Of a stretch of DNA of 64,000 nucleotides, positions 51,846 to 61,548 are shown piece by piece. The DNA comes from an uncultured Prevotellaceae bacterium (GTDB lineage: Bacteria; Bacteroidota; Bacteroidia; Bacteroidales; Bacteroidaceae), in contig CADAKX010000007.1 of assembly GCA_902788605.1 (NCBI GenBank), positions 1 to 64,000 on the forward strand, written 5' to 3'. The stretch's first letter is position 1, and every line of letters starts with the position of its first letter. The notes under the pieces are model-generated. The model made no database searches. It was not told where the DNA came from and worked only from the letters and a program-made list of their open reading frames with translations. A program made the position numbers and the translations under genes.

Positions 51846-53459
51846 ATGAAACTGAACGAAATACTGAGCGGCCAGATGAATGCCGCCGAATGGGAGCAAA
51901 AAGGCTATGAGCTCCCGAAGTTTGATATCAAAGCGGTACGCGAGAAAACCGCCAAGGAACCCACATGGGTACACTTCGGCGGCGGCAACATCTTTCGCGC
52001 CTTCCCTGCGGCCATCCTCAACGACGCACTGAACACGGGCAAGTATGACCGCGGCGTCATCGTGGCCGAGACCTTCGACTTCGAAGTCATCGACAAGGCC
52101 TACGCACCCTACAACAACCTGTCGCTCTGCGTCAACCTCTGCTCTGACGGATCTATCGAGAAGAAGGTCATCGCCAGCGTCACCGAGGCTCTCAAGGCCG
52201 ACCCGCAGTTTGAGGACTGGAACCGACTGGTGGAGATCTTCCGCAAGCCCAGCCTCCAGATGATTTCGTTTACCATCACCGAGAAGGGTTATACCTACAA
52301 CGAGGCCGACCTGCAAACCTCCCCCATTCCCTCCAAAGGAGGGGAGAAAAATTACCCCAAGTTGGCGATGGGTAAGGTATGCGCCCTGCTGCTGGAGCGC
52401 TTCAACGCCGGACAGCTGCCACTGACCGTTCAGAGCATGGACAACTGCTCGCACAACGGCGACAAGGTGAAGGCTGGCGTCATGGCCTATGCTGAGCGCT
52501 GGGTGAAAGACGGACTGGTGCCCGAGGCCTTCCTGGCTTATCTGAAGGACGAAAAGAAGATAACCTTCCCCTGGTCGATGATCGACAAGATCACACCACG
52601 ACCCCACGAGAAGGTGAAGGAACTGCTGGCTGCCGACGGATTTGAGGACAACAACTATATCGAGACCGAGAAGCACACCTTCACGGCACCATTCGTCAAC
52701 GCCGAGGAGGTGCAGTATCTGGTCATCGAGGACCACTATACCAACGGACGTCCACCATTGGATCTGGGCGGTGCTCTCTATACCACACGAGACACCGTGG
52801 ACAAGGTGGAGACAATGAAGGTGACCACCTGTCTGAACCCGCTCCACACGGCCATGAGCATCTATGGCTGCATGCTGGACTACACGCTGATATCGGCCGA
52901 GATGAAGGACGAGGACCTGCGCGCCTTTATCCAGAAGATTGGCTATATGGAGGCCATGCCCGTGGTCGTCGACCCGGGTGTGCTGAACCCCTATGAGTTT
53001 ATCGGCGCCGTCATCAACCGCCGTCTGCCCAACCCCTTCATGCCGGATGCTCCTCAGCGCATTGCCTGCGACACATCTCAGAAGCTGCCCATCCGCTTCG
53101 GCGAGACACTGAAGAAATACTGCGCCCGCGGACTGGACAAGAGCAACCTGATATTGATTCCCCTCACACTGGCTGGATATGCCCGCTATCTGAAGGGACT
53201 GAAGGACGACCTCACCGCCTTTGAGCCCTCACCCGACCCCATGCTGGCCGAGTTGCAGGCTATCGTGGCTCCACTGGAAATCGGTAAGCCCGACCAGGAC
53301 TGGAGCTGCCTGAAGACGCTCTACAGCCGCAAGGACGTGTTTGGTCTGGACCTCTATGAGGCCGGTCTGGGCGAGCAGATCGAAGGCATGGTGAAGGAGT
53401 TGTATGCCGGCAAGGGTGCCGTGCGCGCAACACTACATAAGTACGTGGCTGCCAGATAA
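51846..53459 (+). CDS. Mannitol dehydrogenase-family oxidoreductase (fructuronate reductase-like)
   Basis: A 537-residue long-chain polyol dehydrogenase: N-terminal NAD domain (WVHFGGGNIFRAFPA, about 40-54; VVAETFDFEVID region) and an all-helical C-terminal domain with DKITPRPHEK and KVTTCLNPLHTAMSIYGCML, which holds the substrate Lys/Asn/His. Members act on mannitol, fructuronate or tagaturonate; the specificity cannot be told here. Residues about 160-172 (LQTSPIPSKGGEKNYP) are an apparent insert coded by a palindromic element. Start 51846 follows the promoter; an ATG at 51786 is inside it. Confidence 0.85.
   Translation: MKLNEILSGQMNAAEWEQKGYELPKFDIKAVREKTAKEPTWVHFGGGNIFRAFPAAILNDALNTGKYDRGVIVAETFDFEVIDKAYAPYNNLSLCVNLCSDGSIEKKVIASVTEALKADPQFEDWNRLVEIFRKPSLQMISFTITEKGYTYNEADLQTSPIPSKGGEKNYPKLAMGKVCALLLERFNAGQLPLTVQSMDNCSHNGDKVKAGVMAYAERWVKDGLVPEAFLAYLKDEKKITFPWSMIDKITPRPHEKVKELLAADGFEDNNYIETEKHTFTAPFVNAEEVQYLVIEDHYTNGRPPLDLGGALYTTRDTVDKVETMKVTTCLNPLHTAMSIYGCMLDYTLISAEMKDEDLRAFIQKIGYMEAMPVVVDPGVLNPYEFIGAVINRRLPNPFMPDAPQRIACDTSQKLPIRFGETLKKYCARGLDKSNLILIPLTLAGYARYLKGLKDDLTAFEPSPDPMLAELQAIVAPLEIGKPDQDWSCLKTLYSRKDVFGLDLYEAGLGEQIEGMVKELYAGKGAVRATLHKYVAAR
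52314..52350 (+). repeat. Palindromic element in the mannitol dehydrogenase gene
   Basis: Core ccctcc (52329-52334), aaa, ggaggg (52338-52343), flanked by cctccccc and ggag. Its CCTCCCCC...GGAGGGGAG form is a widespread Bacteroidota repeat type; it reads through in frame as QTSPIPSKGGEK. Confidence 0.7.
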
Positions 53460-53609
53460 ATAAAAGTAGTAGCCTAAACCAAGGGTGGCGAGTAGTATGA
53501 GAAACAAAACGAGTTTCACCATACAACTCGTCACCTTTTTTATAATAAAGGCAACAACGACGACGAGCGCCAATGCTGCCAGATAGTAAACGTGATTATT
53601 TAATTCCAT
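53433..53609 (-). CDS. Small membrane protein downstream of rluA
   Basis: A 58-residue frame starting with ATG immediately after the rluA stop (TAA ATG). It encodes MELNNHVYYLAALALVVVVA, FIIKKVTSCMVKLVLFLILL, then ATLGLGYYFY and a short tail. Two hydrophobic helices (about 8-23 and 31-50) around a KKVTSC hinge support a real membrane protein. It overlaps the 3' end of the dehydrogenase gene on the other strand by 27 nt. Function unknown. Confidence 0.6.
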   Translation of the reverse strand: MELNNHVYYLAALALVVVVAFIIKKVTSCMVKLVLFLILLATLGLGYYFYLSGSHVLM

Positions 53610-54509
53610 TTATTTCTTGAAGAGCTGACGAAAAGCAGTGGGCACGGGAGTCTCGAACTCCATCGGTTCGCCCGTGATGGGATGATTGAAACACAAAAGC
53701 CAGGCATGCAGGCACAGACGGTGAAGGGGGTCGTCGCCATTGCCATACTTCACATCGCCACATACGGGATGGCCCATGTCGGCAGAGTGGACACGAATCT
53801 GATTCTTGCGGCCGGTCTCGAGCTTATATTCCACCAGGGAATGCTCGGTGGTGCGGTCGAGCACATGGAAATGGGTGATGGCGAGTTTGCCACCATTGTC
53901 CACGGGCGATGAATAGGTGATATAGGCCTTGTTGTCCTTGAGCCAGTTCTGAATGGTGCCCTCGTCCTCCATCATCTCGCCACTGACCACGGCCACATAG
54001 CGGCGGTCATAGACAATCTGGTGCCAGTTGTGCTCCAAGATCTGCTCGGTCTCGATGTCCTTGGCATAGACCATCAGACCACTGGTGTCGCGGTCCAGGC
54101 GATGCACCACATGGGCGGTACACTTCTGGCGACTCTTCTTGAAATAGTCGTCGAGCACGCTCTTCACATTGAGCGACGAATGGCCGGCAGCCATCGACAG
54201 GATGCCGATGTTCTTCTCGACCACGATGAGCCAACGGTCCTCATAGACAATCTTCACATAGCGGCTCTTGAACGACTGCTGGTTGCGCTTGGTCTTGCTC
54301 ACTGCCACCTTCATGCCGGGCTCCAGGGGGAAGTCAAACTGACTCACGGTCTTGCCGTTGACCTTGATGCCACGTCCCTGAAGGGTGGCCTTGATCTTCG
54401 TACGACTCTGGCTGACATGCTCCAGAAGCCATTCCAGCAGGGGCTTATGCTCCTCGACGGTATAGTGGTCGTACTCACCACCGCGCTGATATCCTGTGTT
54501 CATTTTCAT
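53610..54509 (-). CDS. RluA-family pseudouridine synthase
   Basis: A 299-residue enzyme with an S4-like N-terminal RNA-binding part (LLEWLLEHVSQSRTKIKATLQGRGIKVNGK) and the catalytic domain with HVVHRLDRDTSGLMVYAK (catalytic Asp in HRLDRDTSG, about 136-144). It ends LETGRKNQIRVHSADMGHPVCGD. It isomerises uridine in rRNA or tRNA; the site is unknown. It overlaps the phosphopantetheinyl transferase stop as ATGA. Confidence 0.9.
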   Translation of the reverse strand: MKMNTGYQRGGEYDHYTVEEHKPLLEWLLEHVSQSRTKIKATLQGRGIKVNGKTVSQFDFPLEPGMKVAVSKTKRNQQSFKSRYVKIVYEDRWLIVVEKNIGILSMAAGHSSLNVKSVLDDYFKKSRQKCTAHVVHRLDRDTSGLMVYAKDIETEQILEHNWHQIVYDRRYVAVVSGEMMEDEGTIQNWLKDNKAYITYSSPVDNGGKLAITHFHVLDRTTEHSLVEYKLETGRKNQIRVHSADMGHPVCGDVKYGNGDDPLHRLCLHAWLLCFNHPITGEPMEFETPVPTAFRQLFKK

Positions 54510-55069
54510 AGTTCACAAACGGTATATATGTAGTTCTTTTCTATTTCTTCTACGGTCGTAAAACTGCGCTCGGGGATGTCCTTGAGCACATATTTCATAT
54601 GGTCGTTGATGCCCTCGCCGGTGAGCTTCAGCAGACTCTCCTTCATGGTCCACAGGCGCACAAACTCGACATCGGGATGCTCGGCCTGCTCGATGCGCGC
54701 CACCTCGGCATCACTCATGGCATAGTGGGCCACAGTCTCGCGATAGCGACCGATGCTCTCGACATCAATGCCGATGGGATGACGACTGAGCACACACACG
54801 GCGGCCTCCTTGCAATGACTCAGACTGAAATGCAACTCGGGATGACCGACAATCGACGGCTTGCCGTGAGGACCATACGCAAAGACGGGATTCTCGAGGA
54901 TGCCCTCCTGCTCGCGCAGGGCACGCTTCAACAGCAGATAGGCGGCCACACACAGGCGCTGACCCTGCTCGTGCTTGAAACGAAGGGCCTGCTGGCGGCG
55001 CTGCTCGCTGATGGTCTGCAAGGCCTCTTGGAGGTCAAAAGCGTCTGTTTTGTCGTCGATATAAACCAT
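54506..55069 (-). CDS. 4'-phosphopantetheinyl transferase superfamily protein
   Basis: A 187-residue Sfp-type enzyme. It shows FSLSHCKEAAVCVLS, the magnesium-binding IGIDVESIGR (Asp/Glu) and LWTMKESLLKLTGEGI (WxxKE), the three diagnostic segments. It transfers phosphopantetheine from CoA to a carrier protein. Start 55069 (MVYIDDKTD) is preferred to 55090 because a TAATTTTG -7 box (55078-55085, minus) overlaps the longer version. Confidence 0.85.
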   Translation of the reverse strand: MVYIDDKTDAFDLQEALQTISEQRRQQALRFKHEQGQRLCVAAYLLLKRALREQEGILENPVFAYGPHGKPSIVGHPELHFSLSHCKEAAVCVLSRHPIGIDVESIGRYRETVAHYAMSDAEVARIEQAEHPDVEFVRLWTMKESLLKLTGEGINDHMKYVLKDIPERSFTTVEEIEKNYIYTVCEL

Positions 55070-55148
55070 TTCGGGTGCAAAATTACGCATAATTTCTCAA
55101 ACGTGGAGATATTTTATGAAAAAACTACGTCAGATTTTATCCACATTA

Positions 55149-55180
55149 TTTGGCGGATTAGAAAAAAGTACCTATCTTTG
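55149..55180 (+). promoter_or_regulatory. Promoter of the fucose-isomerase-like gene
   Basis: TTTG (55149-55152) and TATCTTTG (55173-55180), 20 nt apart, followed by CACG. Confidence 0.78.
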
Positions 55181-55214
55181 CACGAGCTTTAAAAAAGTAC
55201 TTTATTAACTCTTT

Positions 55215-56720
55215 ATGTTGAAAATGGAAAATATTCCTGTAATTAAGATTGGAATTGTCGCCGTAAGCCGCGACTGTTTCCCCGAATCACTTGCCGTTAA
55301 CCGTCGTAAGGCCGTTATCGCAAAGTATGTAGAGAAGTTCGGTAAGGACGGTATCTACGAGTGTCCTATCTGTATCGTTGAGAGTGAGATTCACGCTCAG
55401 CAGGCTCTTGAGGATGTCAAGAAGGCCGGATGTAACGCTCTCTGCGTTTACCTGGGCAACTTCGGTCCCGAGATTTCTGAGACCATGATCGCTGACTGGT
55501 TCCAGGGTCCCACCATGTTCTGCGCTGCTGCTGAGGAAACTCAGAACGACCTGATCGACGGTCGTGGCGACGCTTACTGCGGTATGCTGAACGCCAGCCA
55601 GGCTCTCTCTCTGCGCAAGACTCGCGCCTACATCCCCGAGGAGCCCGTAGGCGACGCTGCTGAGTGCGCTGAGATGATCCACGAGTTCCTGCCCATCGCA
55701 CGCGCTATCGTGGGTCTGCAGAACCTGAAGATCATCAGCTTCGGTCCCCGTCCCAACAACTTCCTGGCTTGTAACGCTCCTATCCGCGCCCTCTATGACC
55801 TGGACGTTGAGATCGAGGAGAACTCAGAGCTCGACCTGCTCGAGGCCTTCCAGAAGCACCAGGGCGATCCCCGTATCGACGCTGTCGTAGCTGATATGGC
55901 TAAGGAGCTGGGCACTGGCAACAAGATTCCTTCAGTGCTGCCTAAGCTCGCTCAGTATGAGCTGACTCTGACCGACTGGATCGAGGCTCACAAGGGTTCA
56001 CGCCAGTTCGTGGCTATGGCCAACAAGTGCTGGCCTGCATTCCAGACCATGTTCGGCTTCGTTCCCTGCTACGTAAACAGCCGTCTGACCGGTCGCGGTA
56101 TCCCCGTGGCTTGTGAGGTGGATATCTATGGCGCTCTGTCTGAGTATATCGGTACCTGCATCACTCAGGATGCCGTTACACTGCTCGACATCAACAACAG
56201 CGTTCCTAAGGATATGTACGAGGAGAGCATCAAGGGCAAGAAGTTCGCTTGCGACACCTACACCGACAAGGAGATCTTCATGGGCTTCCACTGCGGTAAC
56301 ACTGCTTCAAGCAAGGTTTGCAACTGCCAGATGTGCTTCCAGCGCATTATGGCCCGCGCTCTGCCTGTAGAGGTGACCAACGGTACTCTGGAGGGCGACC
56401 TGACTCCTGGCAAGGCTACTGTATATCGTCTGCAGTCTACTGCCGACACCAAGCTGCGCGCCTACATCGCTCAGGGCGAGATCATCCCCGTGGCCACACG
56501 CTCATTCGGTTCTATCGGTATCTTCGGTATCAAGAACATGAGCCGCTTCTATCGTCACGTGCTGATCGAGAAGCACTATCCTCACCACGCAGCCGTGATG
56601 TTCGAGCACGCTGGTAAGTATCTGTGGGAGGTTCTGAAGTACATGGGTATCCCCGTGGAGGAGATTGACTACAACTTCCCCAAGGGTGACTACTATCCCA
56701 CTGAGAACCCATTCGCATAA
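55215..56720 (+). CDS. L-fucose isomerase-like protein
   Basis: A 501-residue protein of the L-fucose/L-arabinose isomerase superfamily. Visible features: KIGIVAVSRDCFPESLAVNRRKAV, CNALCVYLGNFGPE, ISFGPRPNNFLACNAPI, EVDIYGALSEYI (metal-binding Glu/Asp) and GFHCGNTASSKVC (His). Members interconvert aldoses and ketoses with Mn2+. The repeated use of a few codons (CTG, GCT, AAG) suggests strong expression. It could act with rhaM-type deoxysugar metabolism but is not beside those genes. The start may instead be ATG 55224 (MENIPVIK). Confidence 0.8.
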   Translation: MLKMENIPVIKIGIVAVSRDCFPESLAVNRRKAVIAKYVEKFGKDGIYECPICIVESEIHAQQALEDVKKAGCNALCVYLGNFGPEISETMIADWFQGPTMFCAAAEETQNDLIDGRGDAYCGMLNASQALSLRKTRAYIPEEPVGDAAECAEMIHEFLPIARAIVGLQNLKIISFGPRPNNFLACNAPIRALYDLDVEIEENSELDLLEAFQKHQGDPRIDAVVADMAKELGTGNKIPSVLPKLAQYELTLTDWIEAHKGSRQFVAMANKCWPAFQTMFGFVPCYVNSRLTGRGIPVACEVDIYGALSEYIGTCITQDAVTLLDINNSVPKDMYEESIKGKKFACDTYTDKEIFMGFHCGNTASSKVCNCQMCFQRIMARALPVEVTNGTLEGDLTPGKATVYRLQSTADTKLRAYIAQGEIIPVATRSFGSIGIFGIKNMSRFYRHVLIEKHYPHHAAVMFEHAGKYLWEVLKYMGIPVEEIDYNFPKGDYYPTENPFA

Positions 56721-56730
56721 ATAATCACTC

Positions 56731-56766
56731 AGCATCCACGATGGCCGAGAGGCCATTGTGGGTGCT
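56731..56766 (+). terminator. Hairpin after the fucose-isomerase-like gene
   Basis: Stem agcatccacgatggcc (56731-56746) / ggccattgtgggtgct (56751-56766), 16 bp with two G-U, loop gaga. The T-run is poor, so the terminator reading is probable only. Confidence 0.6.
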
Positions 56767-56827
56767 ATTCATAAACTGCACGAAACAACTAGTTTACTGC
56801 TCTACTGAGACAAAAGGATATAACTAC

Positions 56828-58840
56828 ATGAAGCTGAAATCTACTATTCTACTCTTTGTTTTCACGATGACCCTACAGACTGTCTTTGCACAATACGTGC
56901 GAATGACAGACCTGCCTACTATCTATATCGAGACCTTCGACGGCTATGGCATTTATAGTAAAGAGTACTACAAATACTGCAAACTGCACTACGTGGACGA
57001 AGCCGACAACGTGACATCATACGACTCGGTATCTATCCGAGGACGCGGCAACTCCACATGGAATATGGCTAAGAAGCCCTACAAACTGAAATTCAACAAT
57101 AAAGAGAAATTCCTTGGGAAAGGATATGCCAAAGCCAAGAAGTGGACGCTGCTGGCCAACGCCGGCGACAAGACGATGATGCGCAACGCCATCACGTCGG
57201 CCATGGGAGAATTCACAACGCTGAAGTTCAACCCGGCAGCGAAGTTCGTGGATATGGTGCTCAACGACGAGTATGTGGGCACCTATCAGATCAGCGACCA
57301 GGTTGACGTAAGGCCTCACCGTGTAAACATCGAAGAACAGCCCTACCCCATCACAGACAGCACCAACATCACGGGCGGCTATCTGCTGGAGGTGGATGGC
57401 TTCAAGGATGGCAACAGCTTTACATCGTCAACATACAGCGCACCAGTGCGCATCCACTATCCCGAAGACGAAGAGATAGATCGAACACAGACGAACTATA
57501 TCCGCAACCACGTCAACGCCTTTGAGAAGGCGCTGGCCTCGGCAGACTTCACCGATAGCGTCAAGGGCTACAAGGCTTACGTAGATACCACCTCGCTCAT
57601 CGACTGGTATATCTGCACGGAGGTAAGCGCCAACATCGACGGCTTCTTCAGCACCTATTTCTATAAGGAGAAGGACGACCCGAGATTCTTCTGGGGACCG
57701 CTGTGGGACTATGACATCGCCTACAACAACGACCAGCGTGTCTATTCGGAGCGAGGATTGAGCAGCTCGGTCTATTCGCTGATGATCGACATCGCCTATA
57801 CGGGTTCGAAGGCGTGGGTTACCAAGATGTGGAAAGACCCGTGGTTCCAGAACAAGGTCTATGAGCGCTATCACCAGTTGCTGGAGATGGGACTGGTGGA
57901 CTATATGCAAAACAAGGTGGACAGCCTGAACACCCTGCTGCAGCAATCGCAGGAGCTGAACTACCAGAAATGGGGCATCAACCGCAAGATGTATCACGAA
58001 ATGGTGCTCTACTCATCATACGAACAATATGTCGAGGACCTGAAGACGTTTATCACCGAGCATTGCGACTTCCTGCTGCAGGCCTTCGCCGACAAGAAGC
58101 CGGCCACACCCACACCGCCGTTCGAGCCTGAGGAGTATTACTATCACTTCGTCAACGCCAAGACACAAAAGGCCATCGACCTGGATGGCGACAACGTGGT
58201 GCAGATGGGCGACGACCTCGGCGATGAGAGTCAGGACTGGATCGTGAAGAAGGTGGGCGAACACTTCCAGATCATCAACCGCGAGACCAACAAGGCGCTG
58301 AACGACCCCACGACAGGAAACGTAGGACCCACCATCAACGTGGGTAGCCAACTGAACATCGCCGATATCAACGAGGAGGATGAGAGTCAGCTGTGGGACA
58401 TCGTGCCGCAGGGCTCGGAGGGCTATTACAACCTGCTCAACGTACACTCGATGCACATTGCCAACCTCAACGGCGGCAGCGCCAACGATGGTACGCCCAT
58501 CCTGAGCTATACCAACGACTCGAAGAACGGCACCAGCACCAACCGCCTGTGGTACGTCAGAAAGAACGGCAGTCTGCCCGAGGAGGTGGACGGCATCGAA
58601 GACGTACGCGAACCAGAGGAGTATGCGCTGGCCTACAACACCGACACAAAGACCTTGCACTTCGGCTCGGCCACACCCGAGGCCCTCACCTTCACCGTCA
58701 GGGTCTATACGGCTGGCGGACAGCTCATCGGCTCGTTCCGTGCCGACGAGACATTCTCGATGATGAGTCAGCGTCCTGGCATCTACATCGCCACATGGAC
58801 AGCAGGCAGCCAGAAGCGCTCAGTCAAGTTTAACAGATAA
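56828..58840 (+). CDS. CotH-kinase-family T9SS-exported protein
   Basis: A 670-residue protein with a signal peptide (about 1-22). The CotH kinase domain (about 25-430) has SIRGRGNSTWNMAKKPYKLKF, KWTLLANAGDKTMMRNAI, GYLLEVDGF and the Mg-binding FFWGPLWDYDIAY. A ricin-like repeat region (about 440-590, QDWIVKKVGEHFQIINRETNKAL) follows, and a C-terminal T9SS sorting-type domain (about 600-670, VRVYTAGGQLIGSFRADE). CotH kinases phosphorylate Ser residues; the substrate here is unknown. The start 56828 lies after the hairpin. The tail QKRSVKFNR-stop is repeated after the gene. Confidence 0.85.
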   Translation: MKLKSTILLFVFTMTLQTVFAQYVRMTDLPTIYIETFDGYGIYSKEYYKYCKLHYVDEADNVTSYDSVSIRGRGNSTWNMAKKPYKLKFNNKEKFLGKGYAKAKKWTLLANAGDKTMMRNAITSAMGEFTTLKFNPAAKFVDMVLNDEYVGTYQISDQVDVRPHRVNIEEQPYPITDSTNITGGYLLEVDGFKDGNSFTSSTYSAPVRIHYPEDEEIDRTQTNYIRNHVNAFEKALASADFTDSVKGYKAYVDTTSLIDWYICTEVSANIDGFFSTYFYKEKDDPRFFWGPLWDYDIAYNNDQRVYSERGLSSSVYSLMIDIAYTGSKAWVTKMWKDPWFQNKVYERYHQLLEMGLVDYMQNKVDSLNTLLQQSQELNYQKWGINRKMYHEMVLYSSYEQYVEDLKTFITEHCDFLLQAFADKKPATPTPPFEPEEYYYHFVNAKTQKAIDLDGDNVVQMGDDLGDESQDWIVKKVGEHFQIINRETNKALNDPTTGNVGPTINVGSQLNIADINEEDESQLWDIVPQGSEGYYNLLNVHSMHIANLNGGSANDGTPILSYTNDSKNGTSTNRLWYVRKNGSLPEEVDGIEDVREPEEYALAYNTDTKTLHFGSATPEALTFTVRVYTAGGQLIGSFRADETFSMMSQRPGIYIATWTAGSQKRSVKFNR

Positions 58841-58908
58841 GGGAACAGAAGCGCTCAGTCAAGTTTAACAGATAAGAACAGAAGCGCTCAGACAAGTGCT
58901 GCAGACAT
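58811..58908 (+). repeat. Triplicated 3' end of the cotH gene
   Basis: Units start at 58811, 58846 and 58879 (periods 35 and 33). Units 1 and 2 are identical over 31 nt and both encode QKRSVKFNR-TAA; unit 3 keeps cagaagcgctcag and then diverges. Confidence 0.93.
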
Positions 58909-58916
58909 CATAACAA

Positions 58917-58957
58917 ACAAAAATCGAGCGGGTCAACGTGACTCGCTCGATTTTTAT
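58917..58957. terminator. Bidirectional terminator between the cotH and glgP genes
   Basis: Stem aaaatcgagcgggtca (58920-58935) / tgactcgctcgatttt (58939-58954), 16 bp with one mismatch or G-U, loop acg. Confidence 0.9.
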
Positions 58958-58973
58958 TTAGATACCTATTGCC

Positions 58974-61547
58974 TTATGCGTTCTGAGGCAACTCCAGCCA
59001 CTTCACGTAGCAGAAGTCCTGACGGTGAGGCAGGTTCTTGTTCTTAGGATACATACGTACGGCACTCTTGTAGAGACCAGCCTGCTGGGGAGCGAGCTTA
59101 GCCTCGAAGGTGAAGTTGTTGCCATCACGACCCACCATCTTCAGCGGCTCGATAGAATAGATATGCTCATCGCCATTGCTGTCAACACATACATTCACCT
59201 TCTCCAGAGCAACGGCATCGTCGAGACCCTGCTCGTCGATGACATAGCGCAGCGTGTACTGAGTACCAGTCTCCAGACCAGCGGCAGGGATATCCCACTC
59301 GGTGTGAACCACGCGGATGCTGTCCCAACGCTCGGCCACAGCCTCCTTCCACTGAGCAATCTCCTTGGCCAGACGGTTGTTGTCCTTAGAGATCTCCTTG
59401 AAGCGCTTAGCCTCCTTGATATAGAACTTATCATAGTAGTCGTCCAGCTGACGCTTCATGGTGTAGTGAGGAGCAATCTGGGCGATAGAGTTCTTGATGA
59501 CCTTGATCCAGCCCTTAGAGAGACCGTTCTTGTCCTTATCATAGTAGAGAGGCACAATCTCGTTCTCAAGCAGCGAGTAGATAGTAGCGGCGTCGAGCTG
59601 ATCCTGATAGCCCTGGTTCTGATAGGTGCGCTTCTCGGTGAGCGCCCATCCGGCACCCTCGCGATAGCCCTCCAGCCACCAGCCGTCCTTCACAGAGAGG
59701 TTGACAACACCGTTCATCTCGGCCTTCTCGCCAGAGGTACCAGAGGCCTCCAGAGGACGAGTCGGGGTGTTCATCCAGATATCCACGCCAGACACCAGAC
59801 GGCGAGCCAGCAGGAAGTCGTAGTCCTCAAGGAAGATGATCCTGCCCTGGAACTCAGGACGCTGAGAGATTTCGAAGATGCGCTTGATGAGGCCCTGACC
59901 AGCACCATCGGCGGGGTGAGCCTTACCAGCAAAGAGGAACACCACGGGGCGCTCGGGGTTGCTGACAATCTTCAGCAGACGCTCCTCGTCGGTGAACAGC
60001 AGGTGGGCGCGCTTATAGGTAGCGAAGCGGCGGCAGAAGCCGATGACAAGGGCATCGGGGTTGAACTTCTCCATCACTTTCACCACACGCGAGGGATCAC
60101 CCTGGTTCTTCAGCCAGGTGTCGCGGAACTGAATCTTGATATATTCGAAGAGCTTCTTCTTCAGAGCCTTGCGGGTTTCCCAGATCTCTGCATCGGGCAC
60201 CTTATAGATAGCCTCCCAGATCTTCTGGTTAGACTGATCGAACATGAAGTTCTCGTCGAAGTACTTCTCATAGACCTTACGCCACTCGGTAGCAGCCCAT
60301 GTGGGGAAGTGAACACCATTGGTCACATAGCCCACGTGGTTCTCCTCGGGATAGTAGCCGGCCCAGATGTTTGAGAACATCTGCTGACTGATCCAGCCGT
60401 GCAGCTTAGATACGCCGTTGACCTCCTGACAGGTGTTGCAGGCGAAGGTAGACATACAGAACTTCTCGCCCTTGTCCTCAGGATTGGTGCGACCCATGCC
60501 AATGAACTCGTCCCACGAGATGCCCAGCTTCTGGGGATAGCCACCCATGTACTTGCCGAAGAGGCCCTCGTCGAAGTAGTCGTGACCTGCAGGCACGGGG
60601 GTGTGAACGGTATAGAGACCGCTGGCACGTACCAACTCCATGGCCTGGTTGAAGGTCAGACCCTCCTCGATATAGTCGCACAGACGCTGCAGGTTGCAGA
60701 GGGCTGCGTGACCTTCGTTACAATGATAGATTTCCTTCTTGATGCCGAGCTTCTTCAGGGTGAGCACACCACCGATACCCAGCAGGATCTCCTGCTTCAG
60801 GCGGTTCTCCCAGTCGCCACCATAGAGTGAGTGGGTGATGGGACGGTCAAACTCTGAGTTCATCTCGTTGTCGGTATCCAGCAGATAGAGCTTGATACGA
60901 CCCACGTTCACGCGCCAGATATAGGCATGAACGGTATAGTTCATATAGGGCACATCAACCACCATGGGGTTGCCGTCCTTGTCGAGCTGACGCTCAATGG
61001 GCAACGAGTTGAAGTTCTGTGCCTCGTAGTTGGCAATCTGCTGACCATCCATCGAGAGGCTCTGTGTGAAGTAGCCGAAACGATAGAGGAAGCCGATGGC
61101 ACACATATCTACATTAGAGTCAGAAGCCTCTTTCAGATAGTCACCGGCCAGCATGCCCAGACCACCAGAATAGATCTTCAGGGCTGAGTGCATACCATAC
61201 TCCATTGAGAAGTAGGCCACAGAAGGACGCTTCTTGTCGGGAGCCACGTCCATGTAGGCACGGAACATCTTGTAGACTTCACTGATACGCTTCATGAGAG
61301 CCTTATCCTTCAGAATAGCCTCCTTACGAGAGAAGGTCAGGCGCTCGAGCAGCATGACAGGGTTGTGTTTTACTTCATGATAGAGATCGGGATCGAGGTC
61401 ACGAAACAGGTCGCGTGCCTCATAGTTCCATACCCACCACAAGTTGTGAGCAATCTCGTCGAGGCACTTCAATTCCTCGGGAAGACGAGATTTAACAGTC
61501 AACTCTCTCCATTGTGGAGCATTAACGTAGTCTGCTTTAATCTTCAT
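58974..61547 (-). CDS. glgP: Alpha-glucan (glycogen) phosphorylase, GT35
   Basis: An 857-residue phosphorylase of the shorter AglP-like class. It has an N-terminal [45 protein letters not shown] (active-site loop), [15 protein letters not shown], and the PLP-binding C-terminal region with [31 protein letters not shown]. It phosphorolyses alpha-1,4-glucans to glucose 1-phosphate. The start follows the glgA-like stop after 1 nt, so they form one operon for glycogen turnover. Confidence 0.93.
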   Translation of the reverse strand: MKIKADYVNAPQWRELTVKSRLPEELKCLDEIAHNLWWVWNYEARDLFRDLDPDLYHEVKHNPVMLLERLTFSRKEAILKDKALMKRISEVYKMFRAYMDVAPDKKRPSVAYFSMEYGMHSALKIYSGGLGMLAGDYLKEASDSNVDMCAIGFLYRFGYFTQSLSMDGQQIANYEAQNFNSLPIERQLDKDGNPMVVDVPYMNYTVHAYIWRVNVGRIKLYLLDTDNEMNSEFDRPITHSLYGGDWENRLKQEILLGIGGVLTLKKLGIKKEIYHCNEGHAALCNLQRLCDYIEEGLTFNQAMELVRASGLYTVHTPVPAGHDYFDEGLFGKYMGGYPQKLGISWDEFIGMGRTNPEDKGEKFCMSTFACNTCQEVNGVSKLHGWISQQMFSNIWAGYYPEENHVGYVTNGVHFPTWAATEWRKVYEKYFDENFMFDQSNQKIWEAIYKVPDAEIWETRKALKKKLFEYIKIQFRDTWLKNQGDPSRVVKVMEKFNPDALVIGFCRRFATYKRAHLLFTDEERLLKIVSNPERPVVFLFAGKAHPADGAGQGLIKRIFEISQRPEFQGRIIFLEDYDFLLARRLVSGVDIWMNTPTRPLEASGTSGEKAEMNGVVNLSVKDGWWLEGYREGAGWALTEKRTYQNQGYQDQLDAATIYSLLENEIVPLYYDKDKNGLSKGWIKVIKNSIAQIAPHYTMKRQLDDYYDKFYIKEAKRFKEISKDNNRLAKEIAQWKEAVAERWDSIRVVHTEWDIPAAGLETGTQYTLRYVIDEQGLDDAVALEKVNVCVDSNGDEHIYSIEPLKMVGRDGNNFTFEAKLAPQQAGLYKSAVRMYPKNKNLPHRQDFCYVKWLELPQNA

Positions 61548-61548
61548 A

